A stretch of DNA of 64,000 nucleotides from Peptococcaceae bacterium UBA5767. Lineage in GTDB: Bacteria > Bacillota > TC1 > UBA5767. This document shows, in pieces, positions 32,530 through 40,693 of the stretch. The position numbers and the translations under genes were made by a program. The notes beneath the pieces were generated by a model. It was not told the DNA's origin and did not search any database. It worked only from the letters and a program-made list of their open reading frames with translations. Each line of letters starts with the position of its first letter. Position 1 is the stretch's first letter. The stretch covers positions 1 through 64,000 of the forward strand of contig DIET01000038.1 of the NCBI GenBank assembly GCA_002418765.1. The letters are read 5' to 3'.

Positions 32530-33379
32530 AATATTGGTATTTCAAAGTGATTTCGGTTTATCAGATGGTGCTGTGGCGGCGATGTATGGTGTGGCCCATG
32601 ACGTTGATCGTGGGTTGAAATCATATGATTTGACTCATGAAATTAAACCTTTTGATATTTGGGAGGCAAGTTATCGCCTTTTTCAGGCCTTGGAGTATTG
32701 GCCCGCAGATACGGTTTTTGTCAGTGTGGTGGATCCTGGTGTTGGATCCAGCAGAAAGAGCGTGGTGGCCAAAACCAGTAAAGGACAGCTGATCGTTACC
32801 CCTGACAATGGAACGCTTACCCATTTAAAAAAATACATTGGGATTGTAGAAGTGCGCGAAATCGAAGAATCCAAACATAGACGCAAGGATTCGGAGAATT
32901 CGCATACGTTTCATGGCCGCGATGTCTATGCTTACACAGGTGCGAAACTGGCATCGGAGACGATTACCTTCGAGGAGGTGGGGCGACTTCTGCCAGTGGA
33001 AGATATTGTAGAGGTTGTATTGGCAGATGTTCATATCTTTGAAGATGCAATACAGGGAAGTATTGATATCCTAGATGTTCGGTTCGGTTCCCTGTGGACC
33101 AATATAACCCAAGAGGAGTTTGCCCGTTTGGGATTTGAGTATGGTGAACGCATTGAAGTGGTTATCAAGAACGGACCCACCATGGTTTACAATAACCGCA
33201 TCGCTTATGGTAAATCATTTGCGGATGTGTATGCCAGTGAACCCATTATCTATATCAATTCACTTTACAGAGTGGCTGTGGCCATCAACCAAGGGAATTT
33301 TGCCAGAGCTTACAATATTGGCACTGGCATCCATTGGACGATCGAATTCAAGAGGGTACACACTGAAAAAGTCTGTTGA
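32522..33379 (+). CDS. SAM hydroxide adenosyltransferase (DUF62) paralogue 2
   Basis: 285 aa from ATG 32522, preceded by GGGAGGAGAAG inside the GNAT gene; an earlier in-frame start (32408) has no RBS. Same architecture as paralogue 1, with 'VDPGVGSSRK' (70-79), 'TPDNG' (93-97) and triad residues Asp71, Arg78 and His131. The two are clearly homologous, yet differ enough to act on different adenosyl compounds. Last gene of the operon; convergent with the ferredoxin gene, with no clear terminator between. Confidence 0.88.
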   Translation: MNKILVFQSDFGLSDGAVAAMYGVAHDVDRGLKSYDLTHEIKPFDIWEASYRLFQALEYWPADTVFVSVVDPGVGSSRKSVVAKTSKGQLIVTPDNGTLTHLKKYIGIVEVREIEESKHRRKDSENSHTFHGRDVYAYTGAKLASETITFEEVGRLLPVEDIVEVVLADVHIFEDAIQGSIDILDVRFGSLWTNITQEEFARLGFEYGERIEVVIKNGPTMVYNNRIAYGKSFADVYASEPIIYINSLYRVAVAINQGNFARAYNIGTGIHWTIEFKRVHTEKVC

Positions 33380-33428
33380 TACGCCTGGAATCATATGCAA
33401 CAAGTCAATTTATCTGAGTGATATAGAC

Positions 33429-33764
33429 TTATCGGATGGCTTGGGTGGGGCAAATGGGGATACAACGCCTGCAGCCGAAACACATGACAGGGTTGATGAC
33501 GGCGACGCTGTCTACGAGTGCAATGGCACCCATGGGACATATATGAATGCATTTGGCACAAGCGATGCATTGTTCAGCCTTGATTTTGGGTTTGATCTTG
33601 TCATCACCCATTGATTTTGGCTGCAGTTTTGTTTGACACAAGGGGCATGATTTTTCTGAGCAAGCTTCAAGGGATAAACTGCTGCTGGTATAACCGCATT
33701 GCGGGCAGGTACAATACTGCAGGGGGATATATTTGCGATTTTTTTCATTTTTATTTGAATGCAT
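33429..33764 (-). CDS. Zinc-ribbon plus 2[4Fe-4S] ferredoxin
   Basis: 111 aa; the ATG at 33764 has GAGGG upstream on the minus strand. The N-terminal half holds four Cys in two CxxC-type pairs ('CTCPQC' and 'CPLC'), a rubredoxin/zinc-ribbon pattern. The C-terminal half has two classic 4Fe-4S motifs, 'CIACAKCIHICP' (~67-78) and 'CFGCRRCIPICP' (~94-105). A small electron carrier, or a metal-bound accessory protein. The next minus-strand gene upstream is a flavodoxin, so the two may share redox partners. No signal peptide. Confidence 0.85.
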   Translation of the reverse strand: MHSNKNEKNRKYIPLQYCTCPQCGYTSSSLSLEACSEKSCPLCQTKLQPKSMGDDKIKPKIKAEQCIACAKCIHICPMGAIALVDSVAVINPVMCFGCRRCIPICPTQAIR

Positions 33765-33946
33765 TGACTTCCCTCATATGGTGTTGGAAATGAATTGTTT
33801 GAGCACGTGGTTACTATTGTTTGATGGTGGATTTTCAAGGCCTGATTGTCGTTGGATGAGGCTCAGTCAAAAAGCAGGAAAGAGACTCCACGGCTAAAAA
33901 TAAAGGCTGACATTGATCCATGGGAGCGCTTCTATTGGCTACTTTT

Positions 33947-34450
33947 TTACTCCCATTTTTCTGCTAGATTCATAGCCCATGACTCGACTTCACTTGGGTT
34001 ATAGCGGTCGAGCGGGATGTCTTTTTCTAAACCAAACAGTAGTCGGGCCAAGGGGGGAAAAGCATCTTGAACTCGGCCCTTAAAATAACCGATATCCATG
34101 ACTGTAAGATCCTTTTGGTAGTTCCTCAAAGCTTTTTGCAGTAGTTTTTGAAAAAAAGGTCTGGTGACACCATCCAGGTAAGAGCATTGAAAGAGTGCCA
34201 ATGGTTTTTCTTCTAAAACCCGCTTGTGTTGTTTCACATAATCTTGTGCTTCCTTGGCCCATTTCATGCCATGAATAGGTGCCCCAAGAATAATCATATC
34301 ATAATCTTCTAACACAAGGTCAGATTCTATGGATGCAACCTGAGTTGTGTTGTCGGTTCTCTTGCCTAGTACTGAAGCGATATGTTGGGCAATATCACGG
34401 CTCGTATTTGTTTTGGTATAATACGCAATAAGAATTTTTTTCATCTGCAT
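33947..34450 (-). CDS. Flavodoxin-like protein
   Basis: 167 aa from 34450, where GGAGG lies 4 bp upstream; the second ATG (34444) is an alternative with longer spacing. N-terminal FMN-phosphate loop 'YYTKTNTSRDIA' (~10-21), 'MIILGAPIHGMKW' (~52-64) and 'YLDG' resemble flavodoxins of the HemG/flavodoxin-domain type. It may carry electrons or oxidise a quinol- or haem-related substrate; the exact role is unknown. The neighbour downstream is the ferredoxin. Confidence 0.8.
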   Translation of the reverse strand: MQMKKILIAYYTKTNTSRDIAQHIASVLGKRTDNTTQVASIESDLVLEDYDMIILGAPIHGMKWAKEAQDYVKQHKRVLEEKPLALFQCSYLDGVTRPFFQKLLQKALRNYQKDLTVMDIGYFKGRVQDAFPPLARLLFGLEKDIPLDRYNPSEVESWAMNLAEKWE

Positions 34451-34583
34451 AGCACCTCCTCGATTATTATACCGCTAAGCAAGATGTAATTCCATAATGA
34501 GGTTAGAATCATGAAGCCAAAGTGGAGGAAACTTTTTGGAAATCGCATCGTCATTAGGCTATAAGAAGGGGGTTGATGTACAT

Positions 34584-35798
34584 ATGTATAAACCAAAGAA
34601 GATTTTGCTATGTTTCTTGATTTTGGTATTGGTGGGAGTCTATCCTGGTTGTGCAAAATCAGAGATGTCCTCTGTTCCGAAGCCTTCTTTGGAAGAGGAG
34701 TTTGTAGATGGCCAGCTTGATTTTTCGTTTTCTGTTTTCCAAGAACTCGTAGAAGAGGAAGAAACCAAATCAATCTTCATTTCGCCACTAAGTATCTCCA
34801 TGGCACTTTCTATGGCCATGAATGGAGCCAAAGGTCAAACAAGACAAGAAATGATGGAAGCATTATCGCTGAAGGATTTGGATCTTCAACTTGTGAATGA
34901 ATCTTATGCCCATTTGTATGAATATATAAATGCGCAAACGTCTCACCGTGAGTTGTTGCTGAAAAATTCATTGTGGATTCGTGAAGGAGAAATACTGCAA
35001 CAGGATTATTTGGACTTGGTACAACAAGATTATCAGGCTTATATTGACTATCTGGATTTTGGTCAGGATGATGCGGCAGACACGATGAATGGATGGATAG
35101 AAGAAGCCACAAAGGGTAAGATAACCGATATGCTGGCGCCACCCTTACCACCTGAAGCTGTTTTGTATTTGATTAATGCCATTTATTTTAAGTCAGACTG
35201 GCAGCATGAATTTGCCAAAGAGGATACCTTTGAGGCAGAATTCACGATGGAAGATGGATCCATGGCGAGCGTGGATATGATGAAGCAAACCCGAACCGTA
35301 TTGTACATGGAAGAGGAAGGATTACAGGCGATTGATTTGCCTTATCAGGATGAAACGACCAGCATGATCTTTCTCTTGCCCAGAGAGAATCAATCGATTG
35401 ATTCCCTGATTGATCAGTTGGATACTACTTATTTCCGTCAGGTCCTGGAAAGCCTTCGTCCGACTGATGATTTGATTGTTCAAATTCCAAAATTTAAAAT
35501 GGAATATGGTGTTAAAAACATCAACCAGGTACTTCAAAACTTGGGTATGATCAAAGCCTTTCAAGATAGTGCTGATTTTTCTGGAATGCGAGATGGGCTC
35601 TATATTTCTCGTGTATTGCACAAAGCATTCATAGAGATCAATGAACAAGGAAGTGAAGCGGCGGCGGCTACGGTAGTGGAAATGCTTGAAAGCTCTATGC
35701 AAGAGCCACTCGTTTTCCGTGCAGATCATCCATTTGTTTTTATCATCTATGAAAAAGAAACGGATACGATACTCTTTATAGGAAAGTACAATATGTAG
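34584..35798 (+). CDS. Serpin family protease inhibitor, lipoprotein
   Basis: 404 aa from ATG 34584. The signal peptide ends in lipobox 'YPGC' (~residues 20-23), so the protein is membrane-anchored outside the cell. The whole serpin fold is present, including 'SPLSISMALSMAMNGAKGQT' (~65-84), 'NAIYFKSDW' (~195-203), 'HKAFIEINEQGSEAAAAT' (~346-363) and the C-terminal 'HPFVFIIYEKET'. The hinge GSEAAAAT (356-363) has the small residues required for loop insertion, so it should be inhibitory. The cleaved bond is probably near Glu369-Met372 (E-S-S-M), unsure. Monocistronic. Possibly guards against host or self proteases. Confidence 0.93.
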   Translation: MYKPKKILLCFLILVLVGVYPGCAKSEMSSVPKPSLEEEFVDGQLDFSFSVFQELVEEEETKSIFISPLSISMALSMAMNGAKGQTRQEMMEALSLKDLDLQLVNESYAHLYEYINAQTSHRELLLKNSLWIREGEILQQDYLDLVQQDYQAYIDYLDFGQDDAADTMNGWIEEATKGKITDMLAPPLPPEAVLYLINAIYFKSDWQHEFAKEDTFEAEFTMEDGSMASVDMMKQTRTVLYMEEEGLQAIDLPYQDETTSMIFLLPRENQSIDSLIDQLDTTYFRQVLESLRPTDDLIVQIPKFKMEYGVKNINQVLQNLGMIKAFQDSADFSGMRDGLYISRVLHKAFIEINEQGSEAAAATVVEMLESSMQEPLVFRADHPFVFIIYEKETDTILFIGKYNM

Positions 35799-35914
35799 GA
35801 TCTGCATCGTTATCAAGCCAGTGCCATCGATACGGGTTTTATGATGTTTCTACGGCGTTTGGACATCATCGGATAAATGGTTTGACTAGAAGCGTCACAA
35901 GAAGGGATGGGACT

Positions 35915-36571
35915 ATGGCAGCAGAATTTATGCATGTAGAAGAGGCCAAGAAAATGATCTGCGAGGTGGGCAGAAGGATGTATGCCCGGGGATATGTGGC
36001 TTCAAATGATGGGAACATATCCATACTGACCGGTGATGATGAAGTCGTGTGTACACCAACAGGGGTATCCAAAGGCTATATGACACCGGATATGATGTGT
36101 GTGATCAAGAGAGATGGAAAACAGGTATCGGGACACCTTCAGCCTTCATCTGAAATCAAGATGCATTTGAGGGTATACCTAGAAAACCCAACGCTAAGGG
36201 CTGTATGTCATGCCCATCCACCTATGGCAACAGCATATGCTGTTATTGGTAGAGAATTGGTTAAGCCCATATTGGTTGAATCGGTGGTACTTTTGGGACC
36301 AGTGCATATTGCCCCTTTTGCCAAGCCTGGAACAAAAGAGGTACCTGATTCTATTGCTCCGTTTTGTGCGAACAGCAACGCTGTCTTGTTGGCCAATCAT
36401 GGGGCGCTCACATGGGGACGGGATATTTTAGAGGCATACTATCGTATGGAATCGCTTGAACATTATGCCACGATATTGACTCTGACCACGCAGACATTTC
36501 ACAGTGATAAGGAACTGACTAAAGAGCAAGTTGCTGAATTGAAAAAAATCAAAGAGAACCTTGGCCTATAA
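35915..36571 (+). CDS. Class II aldolase/adducin family protein (fuculose-phosphate aldolase-like)
   Basis: 218 aa from ATG 35915, the usual length of the family. Zinc-dependent enzymes that cleave L-fuculose-1-phosphate or related sugar phosphates into dihydroxyacetone phosphate and an aldehyde. 'NDGNISI' (~33-39), phosphate-binding 'TPTGVSKG' (~51-58), 'SSEIKMH' with the catalytic Glu (~78-84), Zn motif 'HAHPP' (~97-101) and the third His in 'LANHGAL' (~160-166). A monocistronic gene with its own terminator; no kinase or isomerase of a fucose or rhamnose pathway is near, so the substrate is open. Confidence 0.87.
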   Translation: MAAEFMHVEEAKKMICEVGRRMYARGYVASNDGNISILTGDDEVVCTPTGVSKGYMTPDMMCVIKRDGKQVSGHLQPSSEIKMHLRVYLENPTLRAVCHAHPPMATAYAVIGRELVKPILVESVVLLGPVHIAPFAKPGTKEVPDSIAPFCANSNAVLLANHGALTWGRDILEAYYRMESLEHYATILTLTTQTFHSDKELTKEQVAELKKIKENLGL

Positions 36572-36576
36572 AGGTT

Positions 36577-36603
36577 AAAAAAGTCACTCAAGTGACTTTT
36601 TTT
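36577..36603. terminator. Terminator after the class II aldolase gene
   Basis: AAAAAAGTCACT and AGTGACTTTTTT form a 12-bp stem around CA and are followed by T residues. Works in both directions. Confidence 0.9.
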
Positions 36604-36737
36604 ATTTTGGTACAGAACCATTTGGGAACTATACAGTTTCTATGTACAATGAAACATATACAGGCAACTCAGCCGAGTATATGGAAATGATAGAGTGGTA
36701 ACAATGTCTGGCGATAAAAGATCAAAGGAGGTTTGCG

Positions 36738-37079
36738 ATGAGGCGAAAAGAACGAATTATATTTACTTTATGGTCTTTGGTATTGATCATGGCAATATTG
36801 GGTTGTTCTACAGGGGAAACCGAGAGGGCAGAAGATCCCGCAGAAGAGATTGATCTAACCATCGAAGAACTAAGCGAATACAATGGTGAAGAGGGCATGC
36901 CTGCGTACATAGCCGTAGATGGTGTTATCTATGATGTATCGGATTCATCATTATGGAAAAATGGATTTCACAATGGGTTCCAAGCAGGGTCTGATTTAAC
37001 GGAAGCCATCAAAAAAGACTCTCCACATGGAGTCGGCAATTTATCACGTGTTCCACGTATAGGAAACCTGATTGATTAG
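36738..37079 (+). CDS. Cytochrome b5-like haem-binding lipoprotein
   Basis: 113 aa from ATG 36738 (AAAGGAGG upstream). The N-terminal signal ends in lipobox 'ILGC' (Cys23). After an acidic linker, residues ~40-110 match the cytochrome b5-like haem/steroid-binding domain: 'LSEYNGEEGMPAYIAVDGVIYDVS' over ~45-68, 'W..GFHNGFQAGSDLT' and 'SPHG'. His78 and His97 are the candidate haem ligands. Anchored outside the membrane, 8 bp before a small membrane protein with paired His. The two would make a short electron-transfer chain, which is inference. Confidence 0.87.
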   Translation: MRRKERIIFTLWSLVLIMAILGCSTGETERAEDPAEEIDLTIEELSEYNGEEGMPAYIAVDGVIYDVSDSSLWKNGFHNGFQAGSDLTEAIKKDSPHGVGNLSRVPRIGNLID

Positions 37080-37087
37080 GGGGATGT

Positions 37088-37477
37088 ATGGTAAGATTTT
37101 TGGGTTGGTTCAATGTGTTTTTGCTTGTATTGCTGGTGTCATTGTACTTGGTTAAACGGTTTGGAAGGTGGAAGGGGAAAAGTAGTAAGGGAGCATTCAA
37201 AATTCTTCTCAAAGGCTTACGCAAGGTGCATCGTCCATTGGGAGCAGTAGTTTTGACCATAGGGCTTATCCACGGGTATTGGGCCTTTGGCGGAAGATGG
37301 AACGTAAACAGCAACGGATTTTTATTGTGGTTGGTCTTATTGGTTGTTGCCCTTCTGGGGGGGATTTTTGCCATGCAAAAGCACCAGATTGCTTATAAGC
37401 TACACAAATTTTTTGCTCTTATTGCGGTGTTGGCGTTGGTACTGCATTTGATGGGAGCAGGTCCATTGTTTACTTAG
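37088..37477 (+). CDS. Small four-helix b-type cytochrome-like membrane protein
   Basis: 129 aa with four predicted TM helices. His48/His62 fall on helix 2 and His106/His120 on helix 4, each pair 14 residues apart. That spacing fits two stacked haems between the helices, as in ferric reductases and cytochrome b561-like proteins. No NADH or FAD domain. It follows the cytochrome b5-like lipoprotein directly and shares its terminator, so the pair may carry electrons across the membrane to an external acceptor. No named family could be confirmed from memory. Confidence 0.7.
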   Translation: MVRFLGWFNVFLLVLLVSLYLVKRFGRWKGKSSKGAFKILLKGLRKVHRPLGAVVLTIGLIHGYWAFGGRWNVNSNGFLLWLVLLVVALLGGIFAMQKHQIAYKLHKFFALIAVLALVLHLMGAGPLFT

Positions 37478-37484
37478 TTGATGC

Positions 37485-37514
37485 ACAGGAAGTGGCTAAC
37501 AAGCCACTTCCTGT
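37485..37514. terminator. Terminator-like hairpin after the cytochrome pair
   Basis: ACAGGAAGTGGCT (37485-37497) and AGCCACTTCCTGT (37502-37514) form a perfect 13-bp stem with loop AACA. The T-run is weak (CGTTT), so termination may be incomplete. Confidence 0.7.
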
Positions 37515-37639
37515 CGTTTAGGTCAATTTTTAACCCAATCTTAAAGGAGACAACATATCCATGACGAATTGATACTATATACTATAAAATGGGCTTAAGC
37601 AGGTTATGTTAGACAGGACAAAGATCGGGGGTAAGGACA

Positions 37640-39532
37640 ATGAACGTTGAATTCAATGATAATGATTTCTATCTGTTCGGCAAAGGGCTTCTTTACCAGG
37701 GTTATCGCGTTTTTGGAGCCCATCGATTTTCTTGGCAAAATCAAGATGGAATTATGTTCACTGTTTACGCGCCAAAAGCCAAAATGGTTAGATTGCTGGG
37801 TGATTTTAATCATTGGGATGGCTCGTCGCATAGCATGGACAACTGGCGTGGTACTGGCATTTGGCGAATATTTATACCCGATCTTCAAGAAGGTGCCTTG
37901 TACAAATATGAAGTAGTCACGGATGCTGATGTGGTTATTCATAAAGCCGATCCATATGCTTTTTATAGTGAGATGAGACCGGCTACGGCATCAAGAATCT
38001 ATCATTTAGAAGGTTATGTCTGGCATGACCAATCTTGGCAACAACGAAGTGATCCAAAGTGTCTGCATCGTCCGATGAATATTTATGAAATGCACTTGGG
38101 CTCTTGGCGTTTGCATGAGGATGGAAGTTTCTTGCGCTATACTGAATTGGCAGAGCTCCTTCCCGATTATCTTCAGGATATGGGCTATACGCATGTTGAG
38201 TTCTTACCTCTGATGGAGCACCCTTATGATGGCTCTTGGGGATATCAGATTACAGGTTATTTCTCGGCCACGAGTCGTTATGGTTCACCGAAAGAATTGA
38301 TGTACCTGATTGATCGTCTGCATCAAGCTGGTATTGGCGTGATTATGGATTGGGTCCCAGTACATTTTTGTAAAGATGCCCATGGGTTGATGCAATGGGA
38401 TGGCAGTGCACTCTACGAGTATGGGAATGAAATCAGAGCGGAACAAAGCAACTGGGGTACCCGGAGTTTTGATTTGGGGAAACCACAAGTGCAAAGTTTT
38501 CTAATCTCTAATGCGCTTTTTTGGTTGGAATACTTCCATGTGGATGGGCTTCGTGTTGATGCTGTCGCCAGTATGCTCTATTTGGATTTTGAAAGAGAAG
38601 AGCATCAGTGGTTTGCCAATCAATATGGTGAACGCGAAAATATGGAAGGTATCGAGTTTTTGCATAAGCTGAATATGGCTATTGAAGAATATCATCCCCA
38701 AGTCATGATGATAGCGGAGGAATCGAGCGCCTGGAACCATGTCACCAAACCTGTAGCAGAGCAGGGACTTGGATTCAATTTGAAATGGAATATGGGTTGG
38801 ATGAATGATACGCTTCGTTACATGGAAATGGATCCATTGTTTCGCAGAGATCATCATCATCTGCTGACTTTTTCATTGTGTTATGCCTTTTCAGAACGAT
38901 TTATTCTCCCTATCTCCCATGATGAAGTTGTCCATGGGAAAAAATCTCTTTTGGATAAAATGCCGGGTGATTATTGGAGAAAATTTGCCAATTTGCGTGT
39001 ATTTTTAGGGTATATGATGACTCATCCAGGGAAAAAGCTTCTGTTTATGGGTTCTGAGATAGGACAGTTTATTGAATGGGATGAACGACGCTCCTTGGAT
39101 TGGTTCCTTCTTGAATATGATATGCATCGGCAGTATCACGATTATGTGAAGGCATTGAATCATTTCTATTTGCAATACCAGGAGCTTTGGGATCAGGATG
39201 ACACGCCGTCTTGTTTTGCATGGCTAGGAGTAGATGACAATCTACAGAGCGTGGTTTCATTCAGTCGTTATGATGGCAATGGAAATCATTTGATTGTGGT
39301 ATGCAATTTCACGCCGGTAGTACATGATGATTATCGTCTTGGGGTACCCTCTTCAACTGATTACAAAGAAATCTTTAATAGTGACGAGAGTCAGTATGGT
39401 GGTTCTTCTGTGTTAAACACAGAACGCTTGTCCGCAGAACAGATATCCTGGCATCATTATACCAATAGTATACGGCTTCATGTTCCCCCATTAGGCATAG
39501 TTGTGCTTGCTCCCATAAGAGAGAAAGGATGA
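37640..39532 (+). CDS. glgB: 1,4-alpha-glucan branching enzyme
   Basis: 630 aa. Makes alpha-1,6 branches in glycogen. An N-terminal CBM48 domain ('TVYAPKAKMVRLLGDFNHW' at ~36-54) precedes the GH13 barrel. Landmarks: 'VPVHFCKD', nucleophile Asp in 'DGLRVDAVASML' (~304-315), acid/base Glu in 'MIAEESSAW' and 'ISHDEVVHGKKSL'. The all-beta C-terminal domain is complete. First gene of glgB-glgC-glgA-glgP-GH13/GH77. The glgC start overlaps its end region. An AT-rich TATAAA region about 55 bp upstream may contain the promoter, but no clean -35 box was found. Confidence 0.96.
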   Translation: MNVEFNDNDFYLFGKGLLYQGYRVFGAHRFSWQNQDGIMFTVYAPKAKMVRLLGDFNHWDGSSHSMDNWRGTGIWRIFIPDLQEGALYKYEVVTDADVVIHKADPYAFYSEMRPATASRIYHLEGYVWHDQSWQQRSDPKCLHRPMNIYEMHLGSWRLHEDGSFLRYTELAELLPDYLQDMGYTHVEFLPLMEHPYDGSWGYQITGYFSATSRYGSPKELMYLIDRLHQAGIGVIMDWVPVHFCKDAHGLMQWDGSALYEYGNEIRAEQSNWGTRSFDLGKPQVQSFLISNALFWLEYFHVDGLRVDAVASMLYLDFEREEHQWFANQYGERENMEGIEFLHKLNMAIEEYHPQVMMIAEESSAWNHVTKPVAEQGLGFNLKWNMGWMNDTLRYMEMDPLFRRDHHHLLTFSLCYAFSERFILPISHDEVVHGKKSLLDKMPGDYWRKFANLRVFLGYMMTHPGKKLLFMGSEIGQFIEWDERRSLDWFLLEYDMHRQYHDYVKALNHFYLQYQELWDQDDTPSCFAWLGVDDNLQSVVSFSRYDGNGNHLIVVCNFTPVVHDDYRLGVPSSTDYKEIFNSDESQYGGSSVLNTERLSAEQISWHHYTNSIRLHVPPLGIVVLAPIREKG

Positions 39533-39537
39533 TGAAG

Positions 39538-40674
39538 ATGGATCAGAAAAAATGTATTGCGATGCTGCTGGCCGGAGGTGAAGGGAAACGATTGGCTCCT
39601 TATACAGCGAGAATGGCTAAACCGGCAATACCCTTTGCAGCAAAGTATCGTATAATTGATTTTGCCTTAAGCAATTGTGTTAATTCAAGAATTACCAATG
39701 TTGGCGTTTTAACGCAGTTTCATCCGCTGGTTCTCAATGATCACATCGGTTCTGGGGGACCATGGGATTTGAACCGCAAGCGTGGTGGACTTTCGCTTTT
39801 GCCACCTCATCTCAAGCAAGAGGATAGCAATTGGTATAAAGGAACAGCCAATGCTATTTTTCAAAATATTGATTACATTGAACAATACAATCCTCAATAT
39901 GTTTTGATCATATCTGGAGATCATATTTACAAAATGGATTATTCAAAGATGCTGGATTTTCATATTGAACGCCAAGCTACGGTGACGGTGGCCGTTCGGG
40001 AGGTTGCTTGGGAAGAAGCCACTCGTTTTGGGATCATGAATACAGATGACCAACAGAGAATCTTGGAATTTGAGGAAAAACCGAAGCAACCAAAGAGCAA
40101 TATGGCATCCATGGGCATATACATCTTTACATGGGAGGATTTGAAAAGAAAACTGAAAGAAGATGAATTGGATACGCAATCCACCAATGACTTTGGTCAT
40201 GATGTGATCCCCAAAATGCTCAAAGAGCATACCCGTATGTTGGCGTATCCCTTCCAGGGTTATTGGAAGGATGTCGGTACCATTGATAGTTACTGGAGAA
40301 CCAGTATGGAGCTTCTGGATGGTAAGGGTGTAGAATTGTTTGATGCAACTTGGCCTATTTTTACTGTCAATAATGATTATCCACCCACCTTTGTGGAAAA
40401 ACAAGCCAGTGTGTCAGCCTCCATTTTTGGGGAAGGCGGACATATTGGTGGTGTGATTAAAAAGAGCTTGATTTTTAATGGTGCGATTGTTGGTCAGAAT
40501 ACTCTGATCGAGGAATCCATTGTGATGCCTGAAGCGAAAATTGGCAACCATGTTACACTGTATCGAACCATCGTGGGGGAAAAGGCCATTATTGAAGACG
40601 GTGTGGTCTTGGGTGACAGGGATCATGGAACGCTTACATTGATAGACCGAGATCAAGTTGTTTTCAATGATTAG
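39538..40674 (+). CDS. glgC: Glucose-1-phosphate adenylyltransferase
   Basis: 378 aa from the third in-frame ATG (39538), best spaced from GAGAAAGG; 39529 and 39532 are alternatives. Makes ADP-glucose, the glycogen-synthase donor. 'MLLAGGEGKRLAPYT' holds the nucleotide loop, 'KPAIPFAAKYRIIDF' follows, 'SGDHIYKMDY' binds metal and substrate, and the C-terminal left-handed beta-helix is present. Many Bacilli and Clostridia have a GlgC/GlgD pair; here a single catalytic-type chain is found and no GlgD follows. Confidence 0.95.
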   Translation: MDQKKCIAMLLAGGEGKRLAPYTARMAKPAIPFAAKYRIIDFALSNCVNSRITNVGVLTQFHPLVLNDHIGSGGPWDLNRKRGGLSLLPPHLKQEDSNWYKGTANAIFQNIDYIEQYNPQYVLIISGDHIYKMDYSKMLDFHIERQATVTVAVREVAWEEATRFGIMNTDDQQRILEFEEKPKQPKSNMASMGIYIFTWEDLKRKLKEDELDTQSTNDFGHDVIPKMLKEHTRMLAYPFQGYWKDVGTIDSYWRTSMELLDGKGVELFDATWPIFTVNNDYPPTFVEKQASVSASIFGEGGHIGGVIKKSLIFNGAIVGQNTLIEESIVMPEAKIGNHVTLYRTIVGEKAIIEDGVVLGDRDHGTLTLIDRDQVVFND

Positions 40675-40693
40675 ATCTTCTGAGGGGGTTATT

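Noticed and set aside
30875..33379. DUF62 proteins as SAM-dependent chlorinase or fluorinase
   Set aside because: Both retain the Asp-Arg-His triad typical of the water-using adenosyltransferases, so halogenation is not supported.
33120..33614. Plus-strand ORF of 164 codons between DUF62 paralogue 2 and the ferredoxin
   Set aside because: It is out of frame within DUF62 and antisense to the ferredoxin with its two clear 4Fe-4S motifs; a shadow.
37569..37590. TTGATA and TATAAA as the glgB promoter
   Set aside because: The boxes are only 8 bp apart; the real promoter could not be assigned.
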